DNA from: Paracoccaceae bacterium
GTDB lineage: Bacteria; Pseudomonadota; Alphaproteobacteria; Rhodobacterales; Rhodobacteraceae
Direction: 5' to 3'
NCBI GenBank assembly: GCA_902632125.1
Contig: CACPBQ010000001.1
Coordinates: 172,546 to 236,545 of the forward strand
DNA: 64,000 nucleotides
How positions within the stretch are numbered: the stretch's first letter is position 1; the number at the start of each line of letters is the position of its first letter. Shown in pieces: positions 21,080-30,162 of this stretch. The notes beneath the pieces are model-generated. The model was not told the DNA's origin and ran no database searches. It worked only from the letters and a program-made list of their open reading frames with translations. Position numbers and translations under genes: made by a program.

Positions 21080-22132
21080 TCATCCCGAAAGTCGTGCCCC
21101 TGTTTTTGCATCAAACAGATGGCAAATTTGCGCAGGAACTGAAAAGTTAATCTCATCTCCAATTTCTGCACGAAAATTTTTGTCAGCCTTCACGCTAATA
21201 AGTTTATCATTTATTCTAATAGTTATCATTGTAGCGTCACCAAGTAATTCCATTGCATATACACTCGAACCAATTTCTGATTTGCGTTTCGAAATTTCCG
21301 CATCTTCCGCTCTGAAACCCAACGTTACCGGACCATCTCCGGCTTTCAGCCCACTAATCTTTGTATTTTTAGCCTCAAAGCATCCATTGGATATTGTGCC
21401 TTCGAGTAGGTTCATAGCTGGACTACCAATGAAACCTGCAACAAATGTATTTAATGGTAAATTATATATCTCTGTTGGTGTTCCAACTTGCTGAACTACA
21501 CCATGATTCATTACGACAACTCTGTCAGCCAGTGTCATCGCTTCAACTTGATCATGAGTAACGTAAATAGTGGTTATAGCTAATTCATGCGAAAGGTTCT
21601 TAATTTGTGCTCGGGTTGATATTCTTAGTTTAGCGTCCAAATTCGATAAAGGTTCATCCATTAGAAAAACGTTGGGCTCACGTACTATCGCCCTGGCAAG
21701 TGCAACTCTCTGTCGTTGGCCACCTGAGAGCTCGGCAGGTTTTCGATGCAAAAAATCATCGAGCTCAACCATAGAGGATGCCCGCTTTACTTTAGCATCG
21801 TGAGTTTCACTAGGCGTTCCTCTGACTTTCAAAGGAAAACGAATATTTTCATAAACATTCATATTGGGATAAAGCGCATAACTCTGAAAAACCATCGCAA
21901 CATCGCGATCTTTAGGCTCGACGTTATTTACTACGTTACCATCGATGACCACATTGCCTTCGGTAGGATCTTCGAGACCAGCAATCATCCTCATCGTGGT
22001 GGTTTTCCCACACCCTGAAGGGCCTAAAAGTACAAGGAACTCTTTATCAGGAATTGTAAGGTTAAATTTATCAACGCCAACAAAACTACCCCAACGCTTA
22101 GATACGTTGTTAAGCTCTACTTCCGCCATCAA
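21080..22132 (-). CDS. Sugar ABC transporter ATP-binding protein (UgpC/MalK type)
   Basis: Walker A GPSGCGKTT, signature LSGGQRQRVALARAIVREP, Walker B VFLMDEPLSNLD, C-terminal TOBE-like region. Confidence 0.95.
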   Translation of the reverse strand: MMAEVELNNVSKRWGSFVGVDKFNLTIPDKEFLVLLGPSGCGKTTTMRMIAGLEDPTEGNVVIDGNVVNNVEPKDRDVAMVFQSYALYPNMNVYENIRFPLKVRGTPSETHDAKVKRASSMVELDDFLHRKPAELSGGQRQRVALARAIVREPNVFLMDEPLSNLDAKLRISTRAQIKNLSHELAITTIYVTHDQVEAMTLADRVVVMNHGVVQQVGTPTEIYNLPLNTFVAGFIGSPAMNLLEGTISNGCFEAKNTKISGLKAGDGPVTLGFRAEDAEISKRKSEIGSSVYAMELLGDATMITIRINDKLISVKADKNFRAEIGDEINFSVPAQICHLFDAKTGARLSG

Positions 22133-22149
22133 ACCCCCCGCGGCTTCGC

Positions 22150-22169
22150 TTTTGCATACGCATGCAAAA
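22150..22169. promoter_or_regulatory. LacI-type operator candidate in the divergent promoter of the ABC importer and the SnoaL/lactonase genes
   Basis: TTTTGCATAC|GCATGCAAAA, 20-bp dyad with one mismatch and the central CG typical of LacI-family operators. Confidence 0.6.
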
Positions 22170-22233
22170 AATAGTAGACTCGGTTTAAGCTATTTGGCAA
22201 GTATTTTTTGAGGATTACGGAAAGAAATTTTTA

Positions 22234-23241
22234 ATGGATCATCATGACCTCCGAAAAGCGAAAAAGCTTATCTGGGATTTTTACCAAAAGCTTGACAATG
22301 CCCAGATTTCTGAAATCGAAGGAATAATTGAAGCTCATACATCTGAACAACATGTTTGGTATGGCTATCACCCATTCGCGGAAATCAAAGGTAGCAAAGA
22401 AATCGCAAATCTATTTTGGGCTCCGTTTCGTAGTTCAGTAAATAATTTACAAAGACGCGTTGACATTTTTATAGCCGGCAAAAATGAAATAGATAATTTC
22501 AAATCTACTTGGGTCGTCTCCATGGGTCATCTTATGGGGCTCTTTGATTTCCCGTGGCTTGAAATAAAGCCAACTAAGAAAATCATTTTTTTGCGATATT
22601 GCGAATTCAACAAAATAGAAAATGGAAAGATTGCTGAAACGGCAATGTACTTTGATATCCCTAGTTTCATGATACAGGCAGGTTATAATCCTTTCTCAAT
22701 TGCTACCGCTGCCCATCTCATTCAACCCGGGCCTATTACTCATGATGGTTTACTTTTTGATCAACAAGATCCAAAAGAAGGAAAAAAAACTCTCAGTTTA
22801 ATAAATTCGATGATCAATTATCTTGGCCAATGGAAAAGTGGTTTACCGTTGGAGGATGAGTTAAGAAAGACATGGTGTGAAGATATGGTCTGGTGGGGGC
22901 CTTCCGGAATAGGAGCAACCTTCACAATTGAACGATACGCTAAACAACATGCTGGACCGTTTCGCAAAGCCTTTTCGGAAAGAAGTGAGACTAACCACAT
23001 CTGTCGCCTAGCTGAAGGACAGTTTGGAGGGTTCTTTGGTTGGCCAAACTTTACTGCAAAGCTCACGAATGACTTTATGGGATTACCAGCAACGGGAAAA
23101 GTTGGCGAATTCCGCGTAATTGATATTTATCGACGGTCAGAAAATAAATTGGCAGAAAACTGGATCTTTATTGATCTTTTGCATTTTTGGAAACAACAAG
23201 ACTTAGATATTTTAGCTCAAATATCGAGCAGAAAGAGTTAA
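22234..23241 (+). CDS. SnoaL-like ester cyclase family protein (tandem domains)
   Basis: LMGLFDFPWLEIKPTKKIIFLRYCEFNKIENGKIAETAMYFDIPSFMIQAGYNP; GLPATGKVGEFRVIDIYRRSENKLAENWIFIDLLHF; similar to the 14836-15888 product. Confidence 0.78.
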   Translation: MDHHDLRKAKKLIWDFYQKLDNAQISEIEGIIEAHTSEQHVWYGYHPFAEIKGSKEIANLFWAPFRSSVNNLQRRVDIFIAGKNEIDNFKSTWVVSMGHLMGLFDFPWLEIKPTKKIIFLRYCEFNKIENGKIAETAMYFDIPSFMIQAGYNPFSIATAAHLIQPGPITHDGLLFDQQDPKEGKKTLSLINSMINYLGQWKSGLPLEDELRKTWCEDMVWWGPSGIGATFTIERYAKQHAGPFRKAFSERSETNHICRLAEGQFGGFFGWPNFTAKLTNDFMGLPATGKVGEFRVIDIYRRSENKLAENWIFIDLLHFWKQQDLDILAQISSRKS

Positions 23242-23242
23242 A

Positions 23243-24124
23243 ATGATTGATGCTCATCATCACTTGTGGGATTTGAATGCAGTTAACTATCCCTGGTTAA
23301 TGGAAAAAGGAAAAAGACGCTTTTTTGGCGACCCAACTTCAATACAACGCAACTACCTGATTGATGAACATATTAAATTGGCTAACGAACTAGGCTTTAA
23401 AGGTTCAGTCCATATTCAGGTTGGCGCTGCAGATGGTTTAGAAGAAGCACAATGGATAAATAGAGTAGTAAATGAAAATCAATCATGGCCAATGGTGCAG
23501 GTCGCTTTTTGTGATTTATCATCAGATCAACGAGAAGTACATTTAGACAAACTTCAAAAACTCTCCTCCGTTGTCGGAGTAAGACAAATAATTGGAAGAT
23601 CGCCAGCAGAGGACGCGAATAGCAAAACAAATGATCTTTTAACTTCCGATAACTTTATGCAAGGACTTCAATCTATTTCTGACAGAGGCCTTACATTCGA
23701 TTTACAGATTATTCCGGAATTATTGAAGACATGCGCTTCGGTGTTCTCGCAATTTCCAAACCTACAGGTGATTTTGTGCCATGCTGGTTCTCCTTATAAT
23801 AGGACTTTAGAGGGAATTAAATCTTGGGCTAACGACTTGACCCATTTATCGAACCTGTCAAATGTCAGTTGTAAATTATCGGGCCTTGGAATGTTTGACC
23901 ACAACTGGACAGGATCGACTGTGGCTCCAATTGTAACAACCGTAATAGATCAATTTGGTTCAAAGCGAGTAATGTTTGGATCCAATTTTCCTGTAGATAG
24001 CTTATCAAGTTCCTTTGAACAGCTTTTCACCAGACTAAGCAGTAATGTTGATGACAAAGATTTTGAAGATGTATTTTCTAAAACAGCTCAGCGGATTTAT
24101 TTTTCGAATTTTTCAGCTTTTTGA
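23243..24124 (+). CDS. Amidohydrolase family 2 / lactonase-like hydrolase
   Basis: MIDAHHHLWDLNAVNYPWL, ILCHAGSPYNRT, RVMFGSNFPVD. Confidence 0.85.
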   Translation: MIDAHHHLWDLNAVNYPWLMEKGKRRFFGDPTSIQRNYLIDEHIKLANELGFKGSVHIQVGAADGLEEAQWINRVVNENQSWPMVQVAFCDLSSDQREVHLDKLQKLSSVVGVRQIIGRSPAEDANSKTNDLLTSDNFMQGLQSISDRGLTFDLQIIPELLKTCASVFSQFPNLQVILCHAGSPYNRTLEGIKSWANDLTHLSNLSNVSCKLSGLGMFDHNWTGSTVAPIVTTVIDQFGSKRVMFGSNFPVDSLSSSFEQLFTRLSSNVDDKDFEDVFSKTAQRIYFSNFSAF

Positions 24125-24130
24125 AATGAC

Positions 24131-24162
24131 AATAAATCTTGTTTCAAAACAAGTTATTTTTA
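24131..24162 (+). terminator. Rho-independent terminator candidate
   Basis: CTTGTTT-CA-AAACAAG followed by TTATTTTT. Confidence 0.55.
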
Positions 24163-24220
24163 ACTTGATACTAATTCAAGAGCCATTAGATTTGCGATAA
24201 AATTTTGGGAATCAATCGTT

Positions 24221-25219
24221 ATGATGAGAGTTGGTCTACTTGGGACCGGTAGAATAGGAAGTCTACACGCTGAAACTATTGCCGCTCATCCTGCAAGTGT
24301 TCTGCATTCTGTTTCAGATATTGATAGTGAATCGGCCAATATCCTTGCCGCCAAACATAATGTTGATGCAAAACCAGCAGACGAAGTTATTTCAGATCCA
24401 AACATTGATGCAATTTTGATCGCAACTTCTACCGATACTCATTCAGATTTCATTGAAAAGGCGACATCTGAGGGTAAAGCTATTCTCTGCGAAAAACCAG
24501 TCGACCTAAGCCTTAACAGGGCTAAAGAATGCCTTTTTAACGTACGAGCATCAAAAGATCGAATAATGATTGGGTTTAATAGGCGTTTCGATCCAAACTT
24601 TGCCCAGTTAAAAAAATCATTAGACAGTGATGATATTGGAAAGCGTGAATTACTAACCATAACATCATTCGATCCTACTCCCCCTCCAATTTCATATGTG
24701 AAGAAATCTGGTGGGTTGTATCGAGATATGATGATACATGATTTCGACCTATCAAATTTTATTATGGATGAGTTGCCAGAAACGATTTCAGCTGTAGGCC
24801 ACTCTTTAATTAATCCAGAAATTGGCTTAGAAGGAGATGTTGATACTGCAGTCGTTACAATGGTTTATGCCGATGGAAAAATTGCTGTCATTAAAAATTC
24901 GCGAAGAGCCGTATACGGTTACGATCAAAGAATTGAAATTTTAGGCTCTGAAGGTTTGCTTCAAGCCGAAAATATTACAGAAAATAGTGTGGTTAAATCA
25001 ACTAAGGCTGGTGTTTTAAGTGCCAAACCTAAGTACTTTTTCCTTGAACGGTATATTGATGCATTTAAAGCCGAGTGGGATGCGTTCGTAAGATCTATTC
25101 ATTATGATAAACCAGTACCTGTGACTTTAGAGGATGGAGTTGCGGCTCTCGCCTTAGCCGAAGCAGCAACCCAATCTCAAAAAACAGGCAAATCAGTTCA
25201 ACTAAAGGAGATATTTTAA
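24221..25219 (+). CDS. Gfo/Idh/MocA family oxidoreductase (inositol 2-dehydrogenase-like)
   Basis: MRVGLLGTGRIGSLHAETIA, LCEKPVDLSL, GGLYRDMMIHDFDLSNFIM. Confidence 0.92.
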   Translation: MMRVGLLGTGRIGSLHAETIAAHPASVLHSVSDIDSESANILAAKHNVDAKPADEVISDPNIDAILIATSTDTHSDFIEKATSEGKAILCEKPVDLSLNRAKECLFNVRASKDRIMIGFNRRFDPNFAQLKKSLDSDDIGKRELLTITSFDPTPPPISYVKKSGGLYRDMMIHDFDLSNFIMDELPETISAVGHSLINPEIGLEGDVDTAVVTMVYADGKIAVIKNSRRAVYGYDQRIEILGSEGLLQAENITENSVVKSTKAGVLSAKPKYFFLERYIDAFKAEWDAFVRSIHYDKPVPVTLEDGVAALALAEAATQSQKTGKSVQLKEIF

Positions 25220-25302
25220 ATTAAAAAAGTTTTAAAATTTAAGGCTTTTATATTTATGCTTGCCCTGCTAGAAAAATGGAAAGTTAATGTCCGAGATAGC
25301 TG

Positions 25303-25382
25303 TGGGGGTGAACACTGCTTTACTGGGTAAAACCAGTATGTCCAAAGCTCACCACCATAGTCTTAATTGCGGAGGAATCCGC
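25303..25382 (+). ncRNA. Structured 5' leader candidate upstream of sugar-binding protein gene (unassigned RNA motif)
   Basis: Stem 25303-25311/25349-25357 (one G/A mismatch) enclosing TACTGG(321-326)/CCAGTA(333-338); second hairpin GCGGA-GGAA-TCCGC at 25369-25382 with a GNRA-type loop. Confidence 0.4.
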
Positions 25383-25424
25383 GCAAACCCGGCCTCTTCG
25401 GCTAAAACTCTTTGGGAGGAAAAT

Positions 25425-26336
25425 ATGAAGAAACTATTGGCTACAGTTGCAGCACTCGCAACAATGTCAACTATGGCAATGGCAGAACGCTATGTCATGA
25501 TCACACACACACAGGGTACAGATCCGTTCTGGCCTGTTGTTGAAAAAGGCGGCCGCGATGCAGCAGCTGCTATTGGAGCTGACTTTGAGTATAACTTTGA
25601 CCCATCAGGTGATATGTCTGGCATGGCAAAGCTAATTGAAGCAGCAGCAGCTTCAAACCCAGATGGTATCATTGTTTCACTACCAGACGCTGATGCATTG
25701 GGTGGAGCAATTAAAGCAGCAGCAGACGCAGGCATTCCTGTTATTACTATGAACTCTGGCCTTGAATCATCTGCAGCTGTTGGAGCACTGATGCACGTTG
25801 GTCAGCCTGAGCGTCTTGCCGGTGAAAAAGCTGGGGCTCGCGCTAAAGCTGAAGGTGTTACAAACGGACTTTGTTTGAACCAAGAAGCCTTCAACACAGC
25901 TCTTGTTGACCGTTGCGAAGGATATTTCGCTGGTTTAGGCGGAGACCTTAACATGATTGACGTATCGAACGACGTTACTCAGATCGAAACTCGTACTGCG
26001 GCCGCTCTTTCAGCCGATCCATCAATCGACGGTGTATTAGCAGTGGGACCACACGTTTGTGCGGCAGCTAACAAAGCAATTAAAGACGTGGGTGCAGACG
26101 TACATCTAGGGTGCTTTGACCTTTCACCAGAAGTTATGGACATGATTAAAGCAGGTGATGCATCATTCACAATCGATCAGCAGCAGCGTCTGCAAGGGTA
26201 TATGCCAGTAATTGTGCTTCACCTTTACAACACTAATGCCGGAATGTTGCCTGGCGCAAATATCCCGTCAGGACCAGGATTTGTTGACAAGTCAAACGCT
26301 GACTCAGTTGCTAGCCAAGCGGGTGTAAACCGATAA
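25425..26336 (+). CDS. Sugar ABC transporter substrate-binding protein (RbsB-like)
   Basis: Signal peptide MKKLLATVAALATMSTMAMA then type-1 periplasmic-binding fold; ATG 25425 after GGGAGG preferred over the ORF-track start at 25287. Confidence 0.92.
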   Translation: MKKLLATVAALATMSTMAMAERYVMITHTQGTDPFWPVVEKGGRDAAAAIGADFEYNFDPSGDMSGMAKLIEAAAASNPDGIIVSLPDADALGGAIKAAADAGIPVITMNSGLESSAAVGALMHVGQPERLAGEKAGARAKAEGVTNGLCLNQEAFNTALVDRCEGYFAGLGGDLNMIDVSNDVTQIETRTAAALSADPSIDGVLAVGPHVCAAANKAIKDVGADVHLGCFDLSPEVMDMIKAGDASFTIDQQQRLQGYMPVIVLHLYNTNAGMLPGANIPSGPGFVDKSNADSVASQAGVNR

Positions 26337-26361
26337 GCTTTGTTATAATAAGATAAGTACT

Positions 26362-26384
26362 ACAGGCGGGGTTTCCCCGCCTGT
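26362..26384 (+). terminator. Intra-operonic hairpin between substrate-binding protein and permease genes
   Basis: ACAGGCGGGG-TTT-CCCCGCCTGT followed by TTC. Confidence 0.7.
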
Positions 26385-26421
26385 TTCACTAGAAACATCA
26401 TAATCGTACAGCGAGATAGAT

Positions 26422-27615
26422 ATGACAGATCGAAGTGAATCTGATAGACTCCAGCAGGAAAATTGGTTGCAACGAACAGTGAGAAGGCCTGAAATCGGAG
26501 CTTTCATCGTAATGATGATTATCATTGTGGCACTTGCCATGGCATCCGGTGGCAAGGCATTTAATGCACTAGGTTTAAAAAACAATATAGCAATCATTGC
26601 ACAACTTGGAATAATAGCAACTGGAGCGGCATTATTGATGATAGCTGGGGAGTTTGACCTATCAATTGGTCCGATGATCGCCTTTGCTGGCATGTCGATT
26701 GCAATCATGATGAAATGGGGCCTTCCCTTTGGATTGGGCGAAGCCACACCATTCCTAGCCTTTTTGATTACTCTTATTATGACATTAGCATTCGGGTGGC
26801 TAATAGGCACAATTGTGGTAAAATCGGGTTTATCGAGTTTCATAGTCACCTTAGCATTTTGGTTTTTCTTACGTGGTCTAACCGAAGTTTGCTTTAGACT
26901 TATTAACCAAAATACAAACGTCTCCGGCTTGCCCGACTTTAAAAAAGAAAGTTGGTTTGCTGAGCAAATGGGTGGTGAAGTTTTTGGTTGGTTTTATGAC
27001 GCCTGGTATTGGATTGGGACTAAAATAGCTGCTGGTGTTGAATTCACTGGCGACATGACCAAGTCCGAGAAAATAGACTTAATAAATTATTTAAGCTTTT
27101 TAAACATAAATAGAAAAATGGAGCAGTGGGTGACTGGCTTTGATGCAAGGCTATTCTGGTTCATAGTTATTGCAGGGGCTGCTTGGTACGTTTTAGCCCG
27201 AACACAGCTTGGAAGTTGGATTTATGCAACGGGTGATAATAAAGAGAGCGCTCGCGCAAATGGTGTCCCAGTAAATCGAGTTAAGGTTGGACTTTTTATG
27301 TTCTCCGCATTTTGTGCTACCATTTTCGCGACCTGCCAAGTTTTCGATACAAATTCATCGGATGCTGCAAAGGGTATGTTTAAAGAGCTAGAAGCTATTG
27401 CGATAGCCGTCGTTGGGGGCATCCTCATGACGGGAGGCTTCGGAACCATTGTTGGTGTAGTTTTTGGAGCTGTAACATTTGGACTTGTTGCAAACGCTGT
27501 GTTTTTCATACCTTGGATTGATGGTGCGTGGTTCAGAGTTTTCGTTGGAACAGTACTTCTTGCAGCCGTTTTTGCTAATGAACGAATTCGTAAACGTATT
27601 ACTGGAGGAATTTAG
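26422..27615 (+). CDS. Sugar ABC transporter permease (RbsC-like, BPD_transp_2)
   Basis: GEFDLSIGPMIAFAGM, YATGDNKESARANGVPVNRVK, VVGGILMTGGFGTIVGVVFGA. Confidence 0.93.
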   Translation: MTDRSESDRLQQENWLQRTVRRPEIGAFIVMMIIIVALAMASGGKAFNALGLKNNIAIIAQLGIIATGAALLMIAGEFDLSIGPMIAFAGMSIAIMMKWGLPFGLGEATPFLAFLITLIMTLAFGWLIGTIVVKSGLSSFIVTLAFWFFLRGLTEVCFRLINQNTNVSGLPDFKKESWFAEQMGGEVFGWFYDAWYWIGTKIAAGVEFTGDMTKSEKIDLINYLSFLNINRKMEQWVTGFDARLFWFIVIAGAAWYVLARTQLGSWIYATGDNKESARANGVPVNRVKVGLFMFSAFCATIFATCQVFDTNSSDAAKGMFKELEAIAIAVVGGILMTGGFGTIVGVVFGAVTFGLVANAVFFIPWIDGAWFRVFVGTVLLAAVFANERIRKRITGGI

Positions 27616-27617
27616 AC

Positions 27618-28391
27618 ATGGCAGAAAAAAGCTATATGCGCGTTGAGAATGTGGTCAAGAAATTTGGCCCATTCACAGCCCTTGATGGTGTTGATTTGGA
27701 CGTTACTCCTGGTGAAATTCACGCCCTATTGGGCGATAATGGTGCTGGAAAATCCACTTTAATTAAAATCTTATCAGGCGTACACCAACCCACTAGTGGT
27801 ACTATTTACGTTGACGAAAAAAAGGTTTTCTTTCGCAACCCCAGAGACGCAGCTGCAGCAGGTATCGGCACTGTTTACCAAGACCTAGCTATTAATCAGC
27901 TCATGAGTGTGACCCGCAATTTCTTTATGGGGCGCGAGCTAACTTCAACATTTGGCGTTCTTCGCATGGACGATATGGATAAAATAGCACACGAAGAGAT
28001 GAAGAAGATTGGTATTGATTTCTCTGACCCAAGTCAGGCAGTTGGGACAATGTCAGGGGGTCAGAGACAAACTCTTGCAATTGCCCGCGCGATTTATTTT
28101 GGAGCTAAAGTTTTGATATTAGACGAGCCAACCTCTGCTTTAGGTCAAAAACAACAAATGGAAGTTTTAAAAACTATTAAAAGAGTTCGTGCACGTGGTG
28201 ATATCGCGATTATTTTTATTACCCATAACGAAATTCACTCCAAACTTATTGCTGATCGATATACATTTCTGGCCCTCGGTAAAGTGATAGGTGCTGGCAC
28301 TAAAAAAGAGCTTGCAGGTGAAGATATACGCCGGTTAATGGCAGGTGGTGCCGAGATATCTGACTTGGAGCAAGAGTTAAGCGTAATTTAA
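27618..28391 (+). CDS. Sugar ABC transporter ATP-binding protein (single-domain, RbsA-type N-half)
   Basis: Walker A GDNGAGKST, signature MSGGQRQTLAIARAI, Walker B VLILDEPTSALG. Confidence 0.94.
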   Translation: MAEKSYMRVENVVKKFGPFTALDGVDLDVTPGEIHALLGDNGAGKSTLIKILSGVHQPTSGTIYVDEKKVFFRNPRDAAAAGIGTVYQDLAINQLMSVTRNFFMGRELTSTFGVLRMDDMDKIAHEEMKKIGIDFSDPSQAVGTMSGGQRQTLAIARAIYFGAKVLILDEPTSALGQKQQMEVLKTIKRVRARGDIAIIFITHNEIHSKLIADRYTFLALGKVIGAGTKKELAGEDIRRLMAGGAEISDLEQELSVI

Positions 28392-28517
28392 TAAGGTTAA
28401 TAGCTTTTGATTTTAAAACCAAAAAGACATCCACAAAAACTATTTAGTCGTCATTAGAATTCTGAAATTGAGAAAATTATTTATCTCATTTAGCCTTAAA
28501 ACCTTTAGCAAATTGAT

Positions 28518-29735
28518 ATGAAAAAGTTCAATAAAAAGCCGTCACTTGATAAGTATGATGTAATTATTATGGGTGGGGCCATTATGGGCTCATCAACAGC
28601 ATGGTTTTTAAGTCAGAATCCTGACTTCAATGGAACCGTTTTAGTTGTCGAAAAAGACCAAAAATATGAATTTTGCTCTACGGCTCATACTACGTCGTGT
28701 ATCCGGCAACAATTTAGCACCAAGCTAAATGTTGAAATATCACAATTCTCTGCAAACTTTATAAATAATTTTCAAGAATATATGGGTAACGATCCACGAG
28801 TACCCAAATTATCAATTAATTCCTTCGGCTATATGTATCTCGCGGCTGATGATGATTTTGCCCAAAATCTTATAGATAATCAAAAAGTTCAATTAGAAGC
28901 AGGAGCCGCTACGGAATTACTTACGCCGAAGCAAATCAAATCAAGGTACCCTTTTTATAATATTGAGGATATAAAACTGGGGTCGATAAACTTAATTAAC
29001 GAAGGATACTGGGACAGCATTACGGCTTTTGAGTGGTTGAAAAAAAAAGCATACGAAAATGGTGTTGAATACGTTGAGAATGAAATTGTTGAAATTACCA
29101 GTAACAAATCAGGAGATCGTATTATTAGCGTAAAACTTGCCTCTGGAGAGACAGTTACTGGTGAAAGGTTTGTAAATGCAACTGGGCCTAGAGCCGCTGC
29201 AATCTCAAAAATGGCAGGCATCGAAATCCCGGTTGAACCAAGAAAAAGATATTCGTGGATATTTAAAGCAGAGAAGCCTTTAGATCAGGACCTACCTCTT
29301 ACAATTGATCCATCCGGGTTTCATGTACGAGAAAACGGTGGGGGTACGTATCAAGCAGGTGGTCACGGAAGTAGTGACCCAGCAGTAGGGTTTGATGACT
29401 TTGAAATGGATTTTGATTTATGGGAGAATTCAGTATGGCCGGTACTTTTTAAGCGGATACCACAATTTGAATCTTTGAAATTGATCAGTCAATGGGCAGG
29501 TCACTATGCTATGAATACTGTGGACCAAAATGCCATTTTAGGGCCACACAATATCATTCAAAATTTCTTTTTTCTAAACGGATTTTCGGGACACGGAACT
29601 CAGCAAGCACCTGCAATGGGAAGGGCAACATCGGAGATTTTAACCTATGGGTCATACAAAACTATAGATATGTCGGCCTTTCACTATGAAAGACTTCTTA
29701 GAGGACATAAAATAGTTGAAAAAGCTATCATTTAA
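28518..29735 (+). CDS. FAD-dependent oxidoreductase (DAO family, sarcosine/glycine oxidase-like)
   Basis: DVIIMGGAIMGSSTAWFLSQ Rossmann motif; NATGPRAAAISKMAGIEIPVEPRKRYSW; NGFSGHGTQQAPAMGRATSEIL. Confidence 0.9.
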   Translation: MKKFNKKPSLDKYDVIIMGGAIMGSSTAWFLSQNPDFNGTVLVVEKDQKYEFCSTAHTTSCIRQQFSTKLNVEISQFSANFINNFQEYMGNDPRVPKLSINSFGYMYLAADDDFAQNLIDNQKVQLEAGAATELLTPKQIKSRYPFYNIEDIKLGSINLINEGYWDSITAFEWLKKKAYENGVEYVENEIVEITSNKSGDRIISVKLASGETVTGERFVNATGPRAAAISKMAGIEIPVEPRKRYSWIFKAEKPLDQDLPLTIDPSGFHVRENGGGTYQAGGHGSSDPAVGFDDFEMDFDLWENSVWPVLFKRIPQFESLKLISQWAGHYAMNTVDQNAILGPHNIIQNFFFLNGFSGHGTQQAPAMGRATSEILTYGSYKTIDMSAFHYERLLRGHKIVEKAII

Positions 29736-29761
29736 TTAAACATATGAACATTTAGAGTGTT

Positions 29762-30004
29762 TCATTTATAAAACTCTCGACGGTTGGAAAAAGTTTTTAC
29801 TCTTTTCCGCCACGCTCGATAGGAGCCCGTTTTAAGGTTCTTTCTCATTAATTCTTTTATTTGATCCTCTTTTAATCCGTATTGTTTATGGATTTCAGAG
29901 AACGATGTTTTATCGCAAAGCGCCATTTCAATAATAGCACTCAGCTCTGCCTGAGATAAACTTTGTATGATATTTTTTTTACTAATTTTCAATATCTCAG
30001 CCAT
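29762..30004 (-). CDS. TIGR03643-type small conserved protein (DUF2805-like)
   Basis: SQAELSAIIEMALCDKTSFSEIHKQYGLKEDQIKELMRKNLKTGSYRAWRKRV. Confidence 0.75.
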   Translation of the reverse strand: MAEILKISKKNIIQSLSQAELSAIIEMALCDKTSFSEIHKQYGLKEDQIKELMRKNLKTGSYRAWRKRVKTFSNRREFYK

Positions 30005-30085
30005 TTATAATTTTGTTCAATTTCAACAGTTAAATTAGTGCCCAAGACAGCTATTACAAATAAAAAATAAAAAGTTTTTTACTTT

Positions 30086-30136
30086 TGTGATCACATATTG
30101 TGATTATTCTATAACTATAAATTTTATGTGATCACA
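30086..30136. promoter_or_regulatory. Pair of TGTGATCACA palindromes, centres 41 bp apart, upstream of the 29762-30004 gene
   Basis: Exact copies at 30086-30095 and 30127-30136; extra TGTGAT half-site between. Confidence 0.55.
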
Positions 30137-30162
30137 TTTAAAAATGGCATTTACCCTCAATT

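Noticed and set aside
26343-26849. 168-aa minus-strand ORF opposite the RbsC-like permease start
   Set aside because: It overlaps the intra-operonic hairpin and the permease coding sequence antisense, with no domain.
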